Part shown: piece by piece, positions 52,468 through 63,718 of the stretch
Position numbering within the stretch: position 1 is the first letter of the stretch
Layout: every line of letters begins with the position of its first letter
Assembly: GCA_034401795.1 (NCBI GenBank)
Contig: CM067369.1
Span: 138,644,496-138,708,495 of the forward strand
Direction of reading: 5' to 3'
Length of the DNA: 64,000 bases
Origin: Chaetoderma sp. LZ-2023a
Taxonomy: Eukaryota > Mollusca > Caudofoveata > Chaetodermatida > Chaetodermatidae
Program-made: the position numbers and the translations under genes
The notes under the pieces: generated by a model
Databases searched by the model: none
What the model was told of the DNA's origin: nothing
Seen by the model: only the letters and a program-made list of their open reading frames with translations

Positions 52468-53990
52468 ATGTGCAGTGTTTTAATTCTTCTCTATTCGCAG
52501 AAAGCCAAGAACCAGGACACATGCCAGAAATGCAACAGGTTCATGAAGCAGAAGTATTCAGGCCATCATTGTGTGACTTGCGCTACGTGCAAGGTGGGAG
52601 GTCCCTGTGATGTGTGCGCCAAGTGGTCGTCGGAATTCGATCGAGATCGTCGTGCGCATTTGGAGAGGATCGCGAGGGACAAGGCGGCCAAGCTGGATCA
52701 GGCGTCGATGAGAGGACTGGAAGGTCGTCTGAATGAACGTATGGATTCAGTACTGGGCATATGGGCGGCCCAGTTCAAGGCATTGCAGTCCACGATCCCG
52801 ACGATGTAGGCTGGTGTAGGGCAACCTTTAGGTGGTCCGGCTAGCTCTGCGGAGGGACGAGCACCTGTCCCTTCTCTGACCTTGGCTCAAGAGCCGACAA
52901 TGGAGGAGGAAGATCTTCTAATGGAAGATTCCGGCATGTCGGATATCTCGATGAGGGCTATGCTTAGTACATCCCAGGGATCTCCCTCGGGATTTGTACG
53001 GGTTTGCCAAGCGGGTGGTGATGTCGACGTTCCATCGGGCATTTTCCACCTGGATTTCGTGCAACCCGTGTTGTCGGTGGAACCGTGTTTTAAGGTTCCT
53101 AGCGGCATTCCGGCAGCGTTAGGTACGGCTCCTCTCGGAATGCCGAATCCTACCGTAGTACAAGCGGCTGTGATGATGCAGAAAAGGGATCGATATCTCT
53201 TCCCTTACACCACTCTGCAAATTTGTTGATTCTATAATTATGTTTTAGTGGTTGAACCTCTTCTGGCTGAAGCGACAAACTTCGCTGCTTGCTCAGAAAA
53301 GCCACCCTTAATTGCACGCTGCTTGATAACATCCATGCAGTCAATTTGAACATTTCTGGTCTGTCGTGGAAGTACAGACCCCTGTTCTGAGAGATTAGAT
53401 CTCTTCTGGCTGGAAGAGGGATTAGATTGCAGACCAGAAGGTCCAGCAGATCCATAAACTATGATCGGCGATCAGTAGTACTTGGCACATACCCTCACAA
53501 GATTGCCTGGCCAGGGTGATCACCAGATCGTTGGCAGAGCGATGGAGAATGGTTCTCGATTGTGTAGAACCAGGACCTGAGATGAGGGCTGCGTTGTCTT
53601 CTGCGCCTTTCATTGGTCCAGGCGTGTTCGGCGGCTCGGCACTACAAGCCTTATCCAAGGTCGCGTCAATGGTTGCAGAACAAGAAGTAGTCGGCAAGTC
53701 GTGGAAGTCGACGAAAAGGACTCAGCCGCAACAGTCCTACAAGCAGCATCGGCAAGAGCAGCAGAGGCAGTGCCAGAGATCGGGCATCCGGATCTCAGGG
53801 ACCTGGCCGTTCGTCCTCATACAAGTCCTCTAATAAGAGGCCGTATGAGGATGACAGGAAGGGTGGTGGGTCGGGCCGTGGCGGTTACCGTAAGGATAGC
53901 CGTGGTGGCGGTTCCGGACCATCATATTCCAAGAAGCCGCGGGGCGGCCGTGGAGGCTGGTCCTGACGGATTTCCGGCGGAATCAGTTCT
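52468..53990 (+). pseudogene. Gag-like region of B5, decayed
   Basis: Cysteine cluster CQKCNRFMKQKYSGHHC then CATCKVGGPCDVCAKW near the start, an acidic middle, and an Arg/Gly/Ser-rich end (GSGRGGYRKDSRGGGSG in one frame). Same organisation as the family A gag. It is broken, and part of its length is taken up by the inverted duplicate mentioned for the element. Confidence 0.7.
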
Positions 53991-53999
53991 GGTGACGTC

Positions 54000-55690
54000 A
54001 GGAACGAAGGGAGTCGAGAATCTTCACCCAAGCGATTTAGCGTCTTATCGTGCAAACTTGACCGCCAGCTGTGTGCAGATTCCTACCGTCGGAGGCAGAC
54101 TTCAACTGTTCTCAAGCCAATGGGAACAGGTCGTGCGAGATTGTTTAGTCTGTCAGTGGTTAAGAAACGGCTACGAACTGGACTGGCTCATCCGTCAATC
54201 GTTAGTTCCGTTAACATCGACTCGTGTGGACTAGATGCCATTTGCTCGGAAATATAATCTCTTCAGCAGAAGAACACGATTCATCTAGTCCGCAATCAGT
54301 CATCCCTAGGCTTCTATTCGATGATGTTCCTCGTTCCAAAACGTACCGGAGGATGGAGACCAATTCTCAATCTCAAATCTTCAACACAAGTTTATTCTTT
54401 CTCCCAAATTTCAGATGGAGACTGTAGCAGCGGTGATGACACGGCTGAGAAAAGGCATGTGGGCAGTGTCGATAGATCTGAAGGATGCTTATTTTCATAT
54501 TCCAATATCAATTCCTTTTCAGAAATACCTTTACTTTGCATTCCAAGACAATGTTTGGGAATTCAATGCGCTTCCATTCAGCCTGACCACAGCACCAAGG
54601 GTCTTCACCAGTGGTTCCCGCCATGACTTCTTATCTTTGCAGGAGAAACATAGCTGTTCATACTTACATAGACGACTGGCTGCTGAAGGCGGGGAATCCA
54701 GCCACTCTGCGCAACAATTTACGGGTAGTCCTAGCCGTACTAAAGGATCTAGGATGGATTGTGAATCTAGAGAAATCAGAATTGACTCCATCCCAGGAGT
54801 TTGTTTACCTGGGAATATTTTTCAATCTCAGGGACGGCGTAGCTTTTCCGGCGGAGAGCAGAGTCAAGAGCCTGATTGCAGTTCTTGAGTCAGTTTCTCT
54901 AGGAGCCTATCTGACGGCGCGCCGATTTCTCAGAATACTGGGTTTACTAGTGTCTCTGGAGAAAGTGGTTCCTTATGCGGCACTCAGGCGCAGGCCGATT
55001 CAGATGTATTTAATCTCCTGCGAGGTGTTCCTCTACAACCTCCTCAACCACAGATGTCTATCTTCACAGATGCATCGACAACGGGTTGGGGAGCGGTATT
55101 GGACGATCATTCAAGGGAATGGGATCGGATCAATGTGCAGAAGCATATCAATGTTCTCGAATTATTGGTAGTGACATTAGCACTTCGAAAGTTTGAGAGC
55201 TTAATCCGAGACAAAATTGTCCTAGTGAGGACAGACAACTCAACAAGCCAAGGCGGGATGAGATCACCGGAGTTGTGCATGATGATTTGGAACCTTCTGC
55301 TGTGGTGTCAAGAGAGGAATGTTATTCTTCGGGCAGCACACATTCCAGGAAGATTGAACATCCTAGCGGATGCTCTCAGTCGAAGGACAGTTTGTCATCC
55401 GACAGAATGGCAGCTCAACCAATCTGTAGCAGAGGTTCTATTCAAACATTGGGGCAAGCCAAATGTGGACCTGTTTGCGATGAAACAAAACGCAAAGATG
55501 GTCACATACATGTCACCGATCCCAGACCCGCTAGCTCTAGCGGTAGACGCACTGGTGATAAGTTGGAAGGGAATGTACGCTTATGCGTATCCTCCAACGA
55601 TACTGATCCCAAAAGTTCTGGCAAAGATAAGAGAGGGTATGTGCCAAGTACTACTGATCACCGATCATGGTTGATGGATCTGCTGGACCT
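54000..55690 (+). pseudogene. RT/RNase H region of B5, decayed
   Basis: RT pieces include KRTGGWRPILNLKSS, VSIDLKDAYFHIPIS, the box TYIDDWLLKAGNPATL and LEKSELTPSQEFVYLGIFFN. RNase H pieces include IFTDASTTGWGAVL and HIPGRLNILADALSRR. The DIRS domain NVDLFAMKQNAK follows. Several breaks. Confidence 0.8.
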
Positions 55691-56779
55691 TCAGGTCTGC
55701 AATCCAATCCCTCTTCCAGACAGAAGAGATCTAATCTCTCAGAACAGGAGTCTGTACTTCCACGACAGACCAGAAATGTTCAAATTGACTGCATGGATGT
55801 TATCAAGCAGTGTGCAATTGAGAATGGCTTTTCTGAGCAAGCAGCGAAGTTTGTCGCTTCAGCCAGAAGACGTTCAACCACTAAAACATATAATTATAGA
55901 ATCAACAAATTTGCAGAGTGGTGTAAGGGAAGAGATATCGATCCCTTTTCTGCATGTGTTCAACACGTAGCAGATTTTATGTCATTTATACGAACTTGAC
56001 AAACTTGTACCTTCAACCCTACCAGCATATAAGTCTGCATTAGCTTCAGTCATTCCCAGTCTGGCCATTGAAGGAGTGGAAAATGACACTTTAAATGAAG
56101 TTATTAAAGGAATGAGCAATCGGCGACCTAGACAGCCAATTCCTATCCCAGCATGGAATCTATCTCTTGTTCTACAGGTTTTAGGGCATGCTCCCTTTGA
56201 ACCGATTAGATCTATAGACATTAAACTGTTAACTATTAAATCAGTTTTCTTGGTTGCAGCAGCGTCGGCAAGGAGAAGCGAAATTCATGTGCTTTCTGCC
56301 GAACAAGACCGTTTTGTCATCACGGGTGAAGGTTTAAGATTACTTCCATGTTTTTGTGTCCTGGCAAAGAATCGGTCACTTAAATATCCAGGACAGCCGA
56401 TCAATTTGCCAAGTTTAACTAGACATGACCCAAACTCTTCTGCTTGGTGTCCTGTCAGATGTCTGAAAATGTATAAGAAACGTACTGAGGAGTGGAGATG
56501 ACCCGAAATCTGTGGTTATGTCTCAAAGCTCCTCATTTGCACGCCTCGAAAGATACCATTTCTCGTTGGATAGTCGATGCTATTCAGATGTCGCACAAAA
56601 TCGCTACAGGAAAGCAGATTGATCGTGCTAATGCCCATCAGGTCCGAGCACTAGCAGCAGCATCGGCCCTTTATAAGGGTGTCTCATTAGAGGAGGTGAT
56701 GTCTGTAGCACAATGGAATGCGAGTCGTCATTCACTGATTTCTATCTTCGCGACATCTCCAGCGCACTTAATAGGGTAG
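55690..56779 (+). pseudogene. Tyrosine recombinase region of B5, decayed
   Basis: The core-binding part starts FSEQAAKFVASARRRSTTKT. Catalytic boxes include AASARRSEIHVLSAEQDRFV (Arg), ISRWIVDAIQMSHKIATGKQ, AHQVRALAAASALYKG (His-x-x-Arg) and MSVAQW. Broken in a few places. Confidence 0.78.
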
Positions 56780-57194
56780 GTCGCCAATTTATCGAATCTG
56801 AACTAAGCCACGTCCGACCACTATTTCGCACACATCACAAGTTCTTCCACTTGCACTGAATAATGGCCATGCACATGACCTGAGAATGACCGTGGATTGG
56901 GCCGAGCTCGGGTGATGAACAAGAAAAGACCAAGCACTCAAAATGGTGAGTGTTTACATTAATTGACTATAAATAATTTACTTAGCCGAAATACCAGACT
57001 GCTTAGGTAAATAGTCTGGTGTAAGAGTATTATTTGAAAAAATTAATCGATATACTGATATTTTTTCCAAATTATAAGTTGTGGCTTCTTTGCACTCTTC
57101 TTGACTGCCCTAGCCGAGACTTGGGGCTGACACGGGTCTGGTGGGTGTTGCATCCCATTGTTTCGACAGCCCTCTGGATTTTGTGCAGAGAAGA

Positions 57195-57240
57195 GGGGGG
57201 GGGGGGGGGGGGGGGGGAGCGAGCGTGGTCTAGACCATGG
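57195..57240 (+). promoter_or_regulatory. G-run and palindrome in 3' region of B5
   Basis: Twenty-three G residues, AGCGAGCG, then the perfect palindrome TGGTCTAGACCA. It stands where family A has its G-run, AGCGCAT and CATCGG/CCGATG hairpin. A C-rich partner (ACCTCCTCCCACC) is at about 57342-57354. Confidence 0.5.
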
Positions 57241-57370
57241 AAGTTTAGCACTCTTGAGTCAGATGGCAGAACCCAAGCCAGGGTTCTAGTCTCTTCACAA
57301 CCTTCTCTGTTGGATGGTAGTTGAGTGCTGGTTCGAGCCTCACCTCCTCCCACCAGTATCTATGATTTGC

Positions 57371-57755
57371 CATTTCACACGATCACTTAACCTTCGTCTT
57401 GCCATAGCGGTTCACAATCAAGAGTTAATTCTCTCTGTACAAATAAACCACGGTCATGAACACAAAATTCCTAATCTTGTCGCCTAAATCTGTATGTAAT
57501 GTTCTACACCTCAAACTGGACTTTTACATAACTGAACACGTGTGCTGTTTCCCGCCACGCATGGACATCAAGCGGCGTGAAGTCATGCATGCATGTGCAT
57601 TTCGTACTTGGAATTATGTCAGCTAACGCGGGGACAAAAAGTATGGCAGCCTAGTTGTACCATCATGTTTCTACGTTCTATTGTTTTTGCTGGTGCTTAA
57701 CTTTTGCACAGGTGTATATATCAGCCATTACTAGCAGAATACAATTTTTAAACTT
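57371..57755. other. No gene seen
   Basis: Non-coding. The right end of B5 may extend into this stretch, but no terminal motif was found. Confidence 0.3.
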
Positions 57756-57961
57756 AACCCTTACCTCTCTGATGTCAATATTCAATCTTTTACTGTGTTA
57801 ATAGCAAAGATACTGGTGTACCTTTTTCAACAATTTTGCTGGAAGATGTTGCTGTCTATGACAGCAACATCTCCCACCAAATTTGTTGAAAAATGAACAC
57901 CAGATTATCTTTTAATTTAATTTAAAAATTTAAAGTTTTTGCACCAGAGTGGTAAGGGTTA
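57756..57961. mobile_element. M3 palindromic MITE, whole copy
   Basis: About 206 bp between TA dinucleotides: left end AACCCTTACCTCTCTGATGT, right end CCAGAGTGGTAAGGGTTA. The central hairpin GGAAGATGTTGCTGTCTATG / ACAGCAACATCTCCCACC is strong. A TA border suggests a Tc1/mariner-type parent. It is the reference for the split copy at 44985-47001. Confidence 0.72.
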
Positions 57962-58432
57962 CCTACATACACCCTTGTATGTTTATTTTTTCCTCAGTGT
58001 TCTCGCCAGCTAAAACCTGGATTTATCTCTTAAAATATTCAATAAATATGAAATGATATCAGAACAAGGATACAACTTGGGATCTCTGCAGCGCCACCTT
58101 TAATCTTACAGAGTATGTTTTAAATTTCTAACACATTTGAGTGCTCATAAAATGACTTAGGCTGGGCATTTGGAAAAGATAGGCAACATTTTAATTCTCC
58201 AGTTTAATGACTTGGTAAAGGTTTGTATTTGATACATTTGGTCATATTGTCCACTGGGATGACACAGTCAAATGCAAGTTTTTGTTTATTTGCTGATTTT
58301 AAGTCCCCCTAATTATTAAACACACACGCACCCCACGGCAATGACCCTTGTCGGATCAAAAGATATTACATTCAGAAATTATTGGCAAGCCAATTGCAAA
58401 TACAGTCACCGGTGTTAATGGTCTATTACACT
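57962..58432. other. No gene seen
   Basis: Non-coding AT-rich DNA; no repeat ends recognised. Confidence 0.3.
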
Positions 58433-58664
58433 TTAACCCTTTAACACTCATATCAGCCAAAAACGGCTTCTGCAGTTGTCTTGGGAAATGTCCATTTGCA
58501 GACTAAGAGAAGAAGACTATTTTTGAAAATTTACTACTGGAATGACTGGCTCGATAATCGAGCCAGTCATTCCAGTGGTAAATTTTCAAAAATAGTCTTC
58601 TCTTAGTCTGTAAATGGACACTTTCTACGAGCGAATTGAGATTTTCTATTAAAGGGTTAATACC
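58433..58664. repeat. P1 palindromic MITE, reference copy
   Basis: The outer ends TTTAACCCTTTAACACTC and TATTAAAGGGTTAA form inverted repeats (TTAACCCTTTAA). The inner part is a hairpin: GTCCATTTGCAGACTAAGAG pairs with CTCTTAGTCTGTAAATGGAC, and the centre TGACTGGCTCGATAATCGAG plus CCAGTCA is symmetrical. Inner arms are about 70 nt. There is no coding capacity. Some sixteen copies or part copies are spread through the window in both introns and intergenic DNA. Confidence 0.85.
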
Positions 58665-58765
58665 GATCTACAGGACAAGAAAGAATTAAGCTGTTAGCGT
58701 ATGTTTTTCGAGGTGTATCTAATCAAATAAGCAAAAACATAAATATTGAATTCAACTTTTTAATT

Positions 58766-58997
58766 TAACCCTTTAAAGGCTTTAAATATGATCAAGAATA
58801 TCAGAAAATTTGCTTATTGAATGTGTATTTGCAGACCGAGAATACTATTTTTTTTAATTTACCACTGAAATGACTGGCTTTGTCATGACAGTCATTCCAG
58901 GGGTAAATTTTGAAAAATAGTCTTCTGGCCTGCAAATAGACATTCCTCAAGACCACTGTAGAACCTGGTTTTGGCTGGCTTTGCCATGAAAGGGTTA
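58766..58997. repeat. P1 palindromic MITE, variant
   Basis: From TTTAACCCTTTAAAGGCTTT to TGCCATGAAAGGGTTAAA; the centre GACTGGCTTTGTCATGACAG is less symmetrical. Confidence 0.75.
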
Positions 58998-59567
58998 AAT
59001 ATTGGTGAGTTTATTAACTGTTTACCAGCCTGAGACTATTGAATACGGTAGTTAACTGTTTAACCATTCCCAGCCCTAATTCTGAATCAAAATAACTTCT
59101 GGAAAGTAATTTGCAAATATAAATCCTTATACTAAGGTAGTTCCAAATTAGTGTTATATATTATTATACCAGAGAATCAACAACAACATATATGTGAATA
59201 AATTTGGTTTGTTACAAATTTGGTTCAGTAACAGAGTAGCCGATAGGAAGTAGTCAGTTTCCTTACAAACAAGCGTGTATTCATTAATAGTTGCGACATA
59301 GATGTTTTTATCAGAAATGTCTAAGATTTGGCAAACCGGCAGCCTTATGCCTATCCGCACACAGGGCAATCTAGCTGAGCTACCGGCCTCATGAGGTTTT
59401 TGCCTCAGCCGTTACCTCTTGGGTGTCTCGCCGCGCACAATGAGGAATGTACTGAGCTAGTTTCAACTTCACAATTAAAAATATATATAATAATTAATAC
59501 GTAAAGAAATCATCATATGTTAGGATTTATTTCGCTTCATTACATTGAGGTGCACAAATTAAAACTC
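58998..59567. other. No gene seen
   Basis: Non-coding. 59330-59460 is somewhat GC-richer (GGCAACCGGC-like strings, GCCTCAGCCGTTACCTCTTG) without an open frame of interest. Confidence 0.3.
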
Positions 59568-59620
59568 TAATGGCCGATTGCATACCTATGGCTCAGGTAA
59601 GCCTAAGTTACTGGCTGAGG

Positions 59621-59636
59621 TGGGGGGGGGGGGGGG
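59621..59636 (+). repeat. Poly-G run
   Basis: Sixteen consecutive G (approximate limits) inside the Harbinger-like MITE. Confidence 0.7.
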
Positions 59637-59951
59637 TAGGTAATCGTGGCTTAAACCTGACTTGGGCCGGGATCGACTGAGACGGACTTCACTTGCAGAT
59701 TGGCAAACTGAGTTTGGCTTACGCGAACTAAGCTCAAACCCGACATCGCTTTTCACAATGTCTTCTAAAACAAAAACGCCCAATTGTACAGAGCAATCTC
59801 ATGCAGATGGGAAGACATTATAGATGACGTAAACTAGTTAAGTGACACTGAAACATCTGATTCATGCTTACTGGACATGATTTCACTACGCATTTCTTAG
59901 ACGCTGCTACACCAGACCCACTTGCCTAATCCATATGATCGGATTATGGGA

Positions 59952-60002
59952 TTATGCTGATGATGATGGTGCTGATGATGATGGTGGTGGTGGTGGTGGT
60001 GC
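59952..60002 (+). repeat. (GAT)n/(GGT)n microsatellite
   Basis: GCTGATGATGATGGTGCTGA then GATGATGGTGGTGGTGG. Lies in the MITE. Confidence 0.8.
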
Positions 60003-60094
60003 ATGTATCTTGGGTCATGTTGGTCGTGGTCGTATGCTCAGCCACAATAACAAATTGTTTTAATAGTCAAATATGCTTCTATTCATGTTCGGTA

Positions 60095-60178
60095 GCTGCA
60101 TCATCAGCAGCAGCAGCAGCGCAGAAGCAGCAGTAGCAGCAGAAACAGTAGTAGTAGTATCGGTAGTGGCAGTAGCAG
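60095..60178 (+). repeat. CAG/TAG-rich trinucleotide repeat
   Basis: AGCAGCAGCAGCAGCGCAG, then GTAGTAGTAGTATCGG-type repeats, imperfect. Lies in the same MITE. Confidence 0.8.
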
Positions 60179-60383
60179 TCAATTGTAGTTATAATGAAAT
60201 AATCTGCCATTTAATACAGTGATCTTAGGCCTGAACCTGGTCAATAGCAGGTTCAAATTTTACAGCAATCTGAGCAGGATTTACATAAGTCAAGCCCGTG
60301 TGCAAGCGGACGCAAAAACAGAGCTACGCTTAATCCTGGAATCATGTTGAGTGGGGCTTGAGCTATACATGCGCAACCGGCCA

Positions 60384-60589
60384 TAAAAGTAAGTAATTTA
60401 AGCAATTTTATTTTATTTATATATATGTAGTACAGTGCGACCTCGGCCTCTTTCCTTAGTTCTGTTCTATATATATATATACATATCCCATGTCAATAGT
60501 CCAGGAGTTTATGCAAACATAAAATATAATTTTTGTAACCTGGAAAGACACAATTTTAAACAAGAACCACAATCAGAGATCATTGAAAT

Positions 60590-60593
<4 letters not shown>
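60384..60593. other. No gene seen; AT dinucleotide patches
   Basis: Short (TA)n runs near 60413-60425 and 60467-60485. Confidence 0.4.

Positions 60594-60636
<43 letters not shown>
60594..60636 (+). repeat. (TC)n microsatellite
   Basis: About 21 uninterrupted TC repeats. Confidence 0.92.
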
Positions 60637-60639
<3 letters not shown>

Positions 60640-60659
60640 CTCTATCTTAAGCTGTAGAC

Positions 60660-61075
60660 AATTCATGAATCCATTTCCTCACTCAATCATGACATCATAA
60701 TCGACTACGTGACGTGTAAGCTGACATCATAATCATGTCACGAATGACTCGATATAATCCGTACACGTGCGAATTGTATGTCTTTACCATTTAATAAACA
60801 GTCTGTTGAATATTTTGAAACTAATTTGACTGGGCGCTGTTGCTGCCTTAGGCACCCAGTCAAATTAGTTTCAAAATATTCAACAGGTTTCCCTGTATAG
60901 TTTTCTGAAAATTAATAGTTAAGAAGTTCAATTGATCCCTGAAGGGATCGATCGATCCCAACACGAGCGAGGTGTGGGCGGAGCTAAAACTGGAAAGGTC
61001 CATTTGTCTATGTATCTCATCTGCCTTAGGCAGCAATGGCTTCCACTCAAATTAAGTTCAAAATATTCAACAGTA
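60660..61075. repeat. P2 unit with well-preserved palindrome, plus an arm
   Basis: Flank GACATCATAATCGACTACGT, then the palindrome at 60802-60890 (CTGTTGAATATTTTGAAACT arm; core GGGCGCTGTTGCTGCCTTAG), then GATCGATCGATCCCAACACG and GGTGTGGGCGGAGC. A second, single arm (AAATTAAGTTCAAAATATTC) with its own core remnant follows at 61025-61073. Confidence 0.78.
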
Positions 61076-61822
61076 CGTCTTATTTTCTTTCGGAGAGATG
61101 TGAATATATTTCTGAGGCAAACATGGCTTTATCTCCAGTGGTAGGCTTTGATTCATATGCTGCAAGTGAAGTGACATGGAATGCTGGTAATCATCTTTGT
61201 GAATCCTCAACTCCTGGACTATTGACATATGGAGTGTACGACGTATCTGTAATAATAATAAACACTGGTGTAATATTAAAGGAACGGAAAAGGGAAATAA
61301 CAAAAGATGTTTATTGGTAATTCCATACAATATTAAATATACTACCTACCATCAGTAAAAATGGAAATGAATCGGGATTATTTGCGCAAAGGCATTTACT
61401 AAATTTAGGAGCTGCTTAACATGGAGCCAATTAGTGACCAAGCTGGTGCTTCTCACTCTGCCATGTGTCAACTGTGTGTGCAGGTATATTGCAGAGGCCT
61501 AACTGAATATTACGAAAGCACACCTGAATATAGTTCTGTAAGCGGTACGAATAGTATTCTCTATAGGCGCCTATGTAGAGTAATTAACTCGCTACTGCTA
61601 ATTCTAATTTTGATCCTTTTGAAAACGTTATATTTGAAAGTAACTTTTTCTGGTGAAAGCAACAAGTTGCGGTCAAAATGATTTCAAAATACACTGCTGG
61701 TTTCCATGGTAACAATAAGATGCCAACTGAATATTTTGACATTCATGTGACTGAATGTAGACCCTGTCTCTGGAAACAATGACTGAAAGGAGCATATGTT
61801 ACTTCCCTGATCCTTTCCTTTA
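61076..61822. other. No supported gene; weak exon-like stretch
   Basis: At 61421-61483 an ATG in fair context opens MEPISDQAGASHSAMCQLCV and ends at CAG|GTATAT, which could be a first coding exon, but it has no partner exon and I give it little weight. The rest is AT-rich with short (TAA)n near 61251-61261. Confidence 0.25.
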
Positions 61823-63430
61823 AACAAGAGGCCCAAGGGCCTTGCCGCTCATCTGGATGATTAGCATTTGAGCAGACACGATTCTTTAAATTTAGAAGTA
61901 ACAAAACATAAAATACAAAATTGGAATTCAGTATACATGCTATTTGGTAGGAAATTCAGGATGGACGCTGACCACATAAACAGATTGAACCTTTATTCAT
62001 CCATCCATCCAATAAATAATTCTAACATGCCAACAAATGCTAAATTTTGACGGGTCCATGACAGCCTGTCTGCCAAGTCAATTTTCAGAGAAATTGTTAT
62101 CAAATCATTACCTAGTGACAATTGTATTATCAGTTGATTATTTTGACATCAATTTGACGGAAAACTGTTGCTGCTATTTAAGCAGGAACAGTTTTCAGTA
62201 AACTTGTTATAAATACATTTGTTGTCACTTGCACCATAGCAAACATACAACTGGTAGTGAACTATGCTAGACACTTTGTATGCGCTCACCTTGGAAGCCA
62301 GCATAAGAATGACTAGCATTAGCATTACGAGAACGATTTTATACCAACAATTGCCCACCGGCGAAGACAATAGAGTATGAAATAATGGTGCCAGCAAATA
62401 TCTATCTAAAATAGCGGCGACAACTCTAGTTAGTTCATAAAGTAATAAATAGTCCTAAATTTAGCTAGGATACAAAATGTATGTTTCTTTTATCAAGAGA
62501 TGAGAACTTTAAACAAACTTTAATTGCCTTTAGCTGTCGAGGAAATCTATGAGTTTCAGCCTGATCCATACAACAGTTCCTAAGATGTAATTTTCGAGAA
62601 CAAATGCAAGATGGCCACCAGAAACATGGAGCAATCAAAATTTTGAATATTAGACCTGGAGCCAATCACTATAGAGTTCATCGCACCCAACTTTCATTAA
62701 ACTCTACCAGGTGGTTCTTGAGAAGTCATTTAAAGCTGTTCCTATTCATGATCCTATAGGATTTTCGGAGATTATGAAAATCCAAGATAGTCAGCAGAAA
62801 AATTGACCAATTGAAATTCTGAATAGCAGTTCTGGAGAATGTCATCATTGGGTACGTCTGCCTCAATTTGGTTAAGATCGTGTCATTGATTAAGGATAAG
62901 TAGTGTTTTAAAATTTTCCACAAAAAAATTAAAATTTTCAGCCAGAAACTGAATTAATCAAAATTTAGAATAAAACTGGAGCCTAGCACCATAGTGTCGT
63001 GTCCTAGACAAATTTGGTTAAAATCAACCAAGAGGTTATGGAGGAGATCTGCATTTTGACAAATTCCATTAAATTGTTCATAATATCTAAGATTTTCACT
63101 CAAAAAGTTGACCAAGCAAAATTTAGAATAGATGTTCTGAAGCATAGAATCCCTCCAGCCAAAGTTGTTTGAAATCTACCAAGCGGTTGAGGAGGACACG
63201 CGTCTTGACCATTTCCAGTAAATTTTTCATACAATCTAAGATTTTCGCCCAAAACATTGACCAATCCAAATTCTGAACAGAAGTTCTAGAGATTACCACA
63301 ATAGGGTCCTTCTATCAAAATTTGATTGAAATCTGTCAAGCGGCTAAGAAGCTGCCATTTGACGGATGGATCACGGACGACCCTCATGGCATAAGCTCAC
63401 TTGGCTCTCCAGCCCAGGTGAGCTAATAAA
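61823..63430 (+). repeat. Dispersed repeat with 'AAGAGGCCCAAGGGCC' end, plus orientation, long copy
   Basis: Starts ACAAGAGGCCCAAGGGCCTT and ends near GGCATAAGCTCACTTGG followed by CCCAGGTGAGCTAATAAA. Inside are about nine diverged units of roughly 130-150 bp with TCTAAGATTTTC, AAGCGGTTGAGGAGG and ATTTGGTTAAAATC. Twice as long as the minus copy at 6306-7082, owing to unit number. A P2-like arm pair at about 62133-62215 (ATTTTGACATCAATTTGACG, core ACTGTTGCTGCTATTTAAGC) lies inside. Confidence 0.62.
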
Positions 63431-63538
63431 AATCTAATTCATTCACCAAAACTTTTATGGTAATTGGTAAATCCTTCAAAACCTAACAGACAAGATATAA
63501 AGTAATTCTTTATGATGTCTCAAATATTCTTCTGAATA
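63431..63538. other. Nothing recognised
   Basis: Short AT-rich spacer. Confidence 0.3.
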
Positions 63539-63718
63539 CGTTAACTCATTTATGGTCAAGACGGCCAAAACTGGCCTCTGTAGCTGTCTTGAGGAATGTC
63601 CATTTGCAGGCTACCACTAGCCAGTATTTCCTGTGGTAGAATTTCAAAAATAGCCAGCCCTCTTAGGCTGCAAATGTACATTCAATGAGGCACATATTTT
63701 GACCAAATTTAGCCATTA
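63539..63718. repeat. P1 MITE, shortened copy
   Basis: GTTAACTCATTTATGGTCAA to GACCAAATTTAGCCATTAAA. The centre is reduced to CTACCACTAGCCAGTATTTC. Confidence 0.62.

Larger units (their letters stand above)
51671..57370 (+). mobile_element. DIRS-type retrotransposon, family B copy B5, decayed
   Basis: The left terminal repeat is present (51671-51797). It is followed by the small open frame, gag-like region, RT/RNase H region, recombinase region and a 3' region with a 23-nt G-run. I do not find an ICR or right terminal repeat, so the right limit is approximate. More than six breaks by eye, and the element also carries an inverted duplicate of part of its own pol. It is closer to family A in layout than in sequence: protein motifs align well, DNA does not. 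It inserted in the loop of a P2 palindrome. Confidence 0.82.
59571..60383. mobile_element. PIF/Harbinger-like MITE, 813 bp
   Basis: The ends TGGCCGATTGCATACCTATG and CATGCGCAACCGGCCA are imperfect inverted repeats (TGGCCG-TTGC, then TA.AGCTCA/TATGGCTCA). The trinucleotide TAA stands directly on both sides (59568-59570 and 60384-60386), the duplication type of PIF/Harbinger. No transposase. The interior holds a 16-nt G-run, a (GAT)/(GGT) stretch and a CAG-rich stretch. Confidence 0.6.

Noticed and set aside
57034-57353. Open frames across the poly-G tract near the B5 3' end
   Set aside because: They consist of Gly/Pro runs caused by the G-run and have no homologous frame in family A.
61067-61320. 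Overlapping 87-94-codon frames on both strands
   Set aside because: They lie in P2-flanking repeat DNA and have no recognisable motif or splice context.
61421-61483. Possible first coding exon (MEPISDQAG...) ending CAG|GTATAT
   Set aside because: No downstream partner exon or promoter was seen; a short open frame with a chance donor is as likely.
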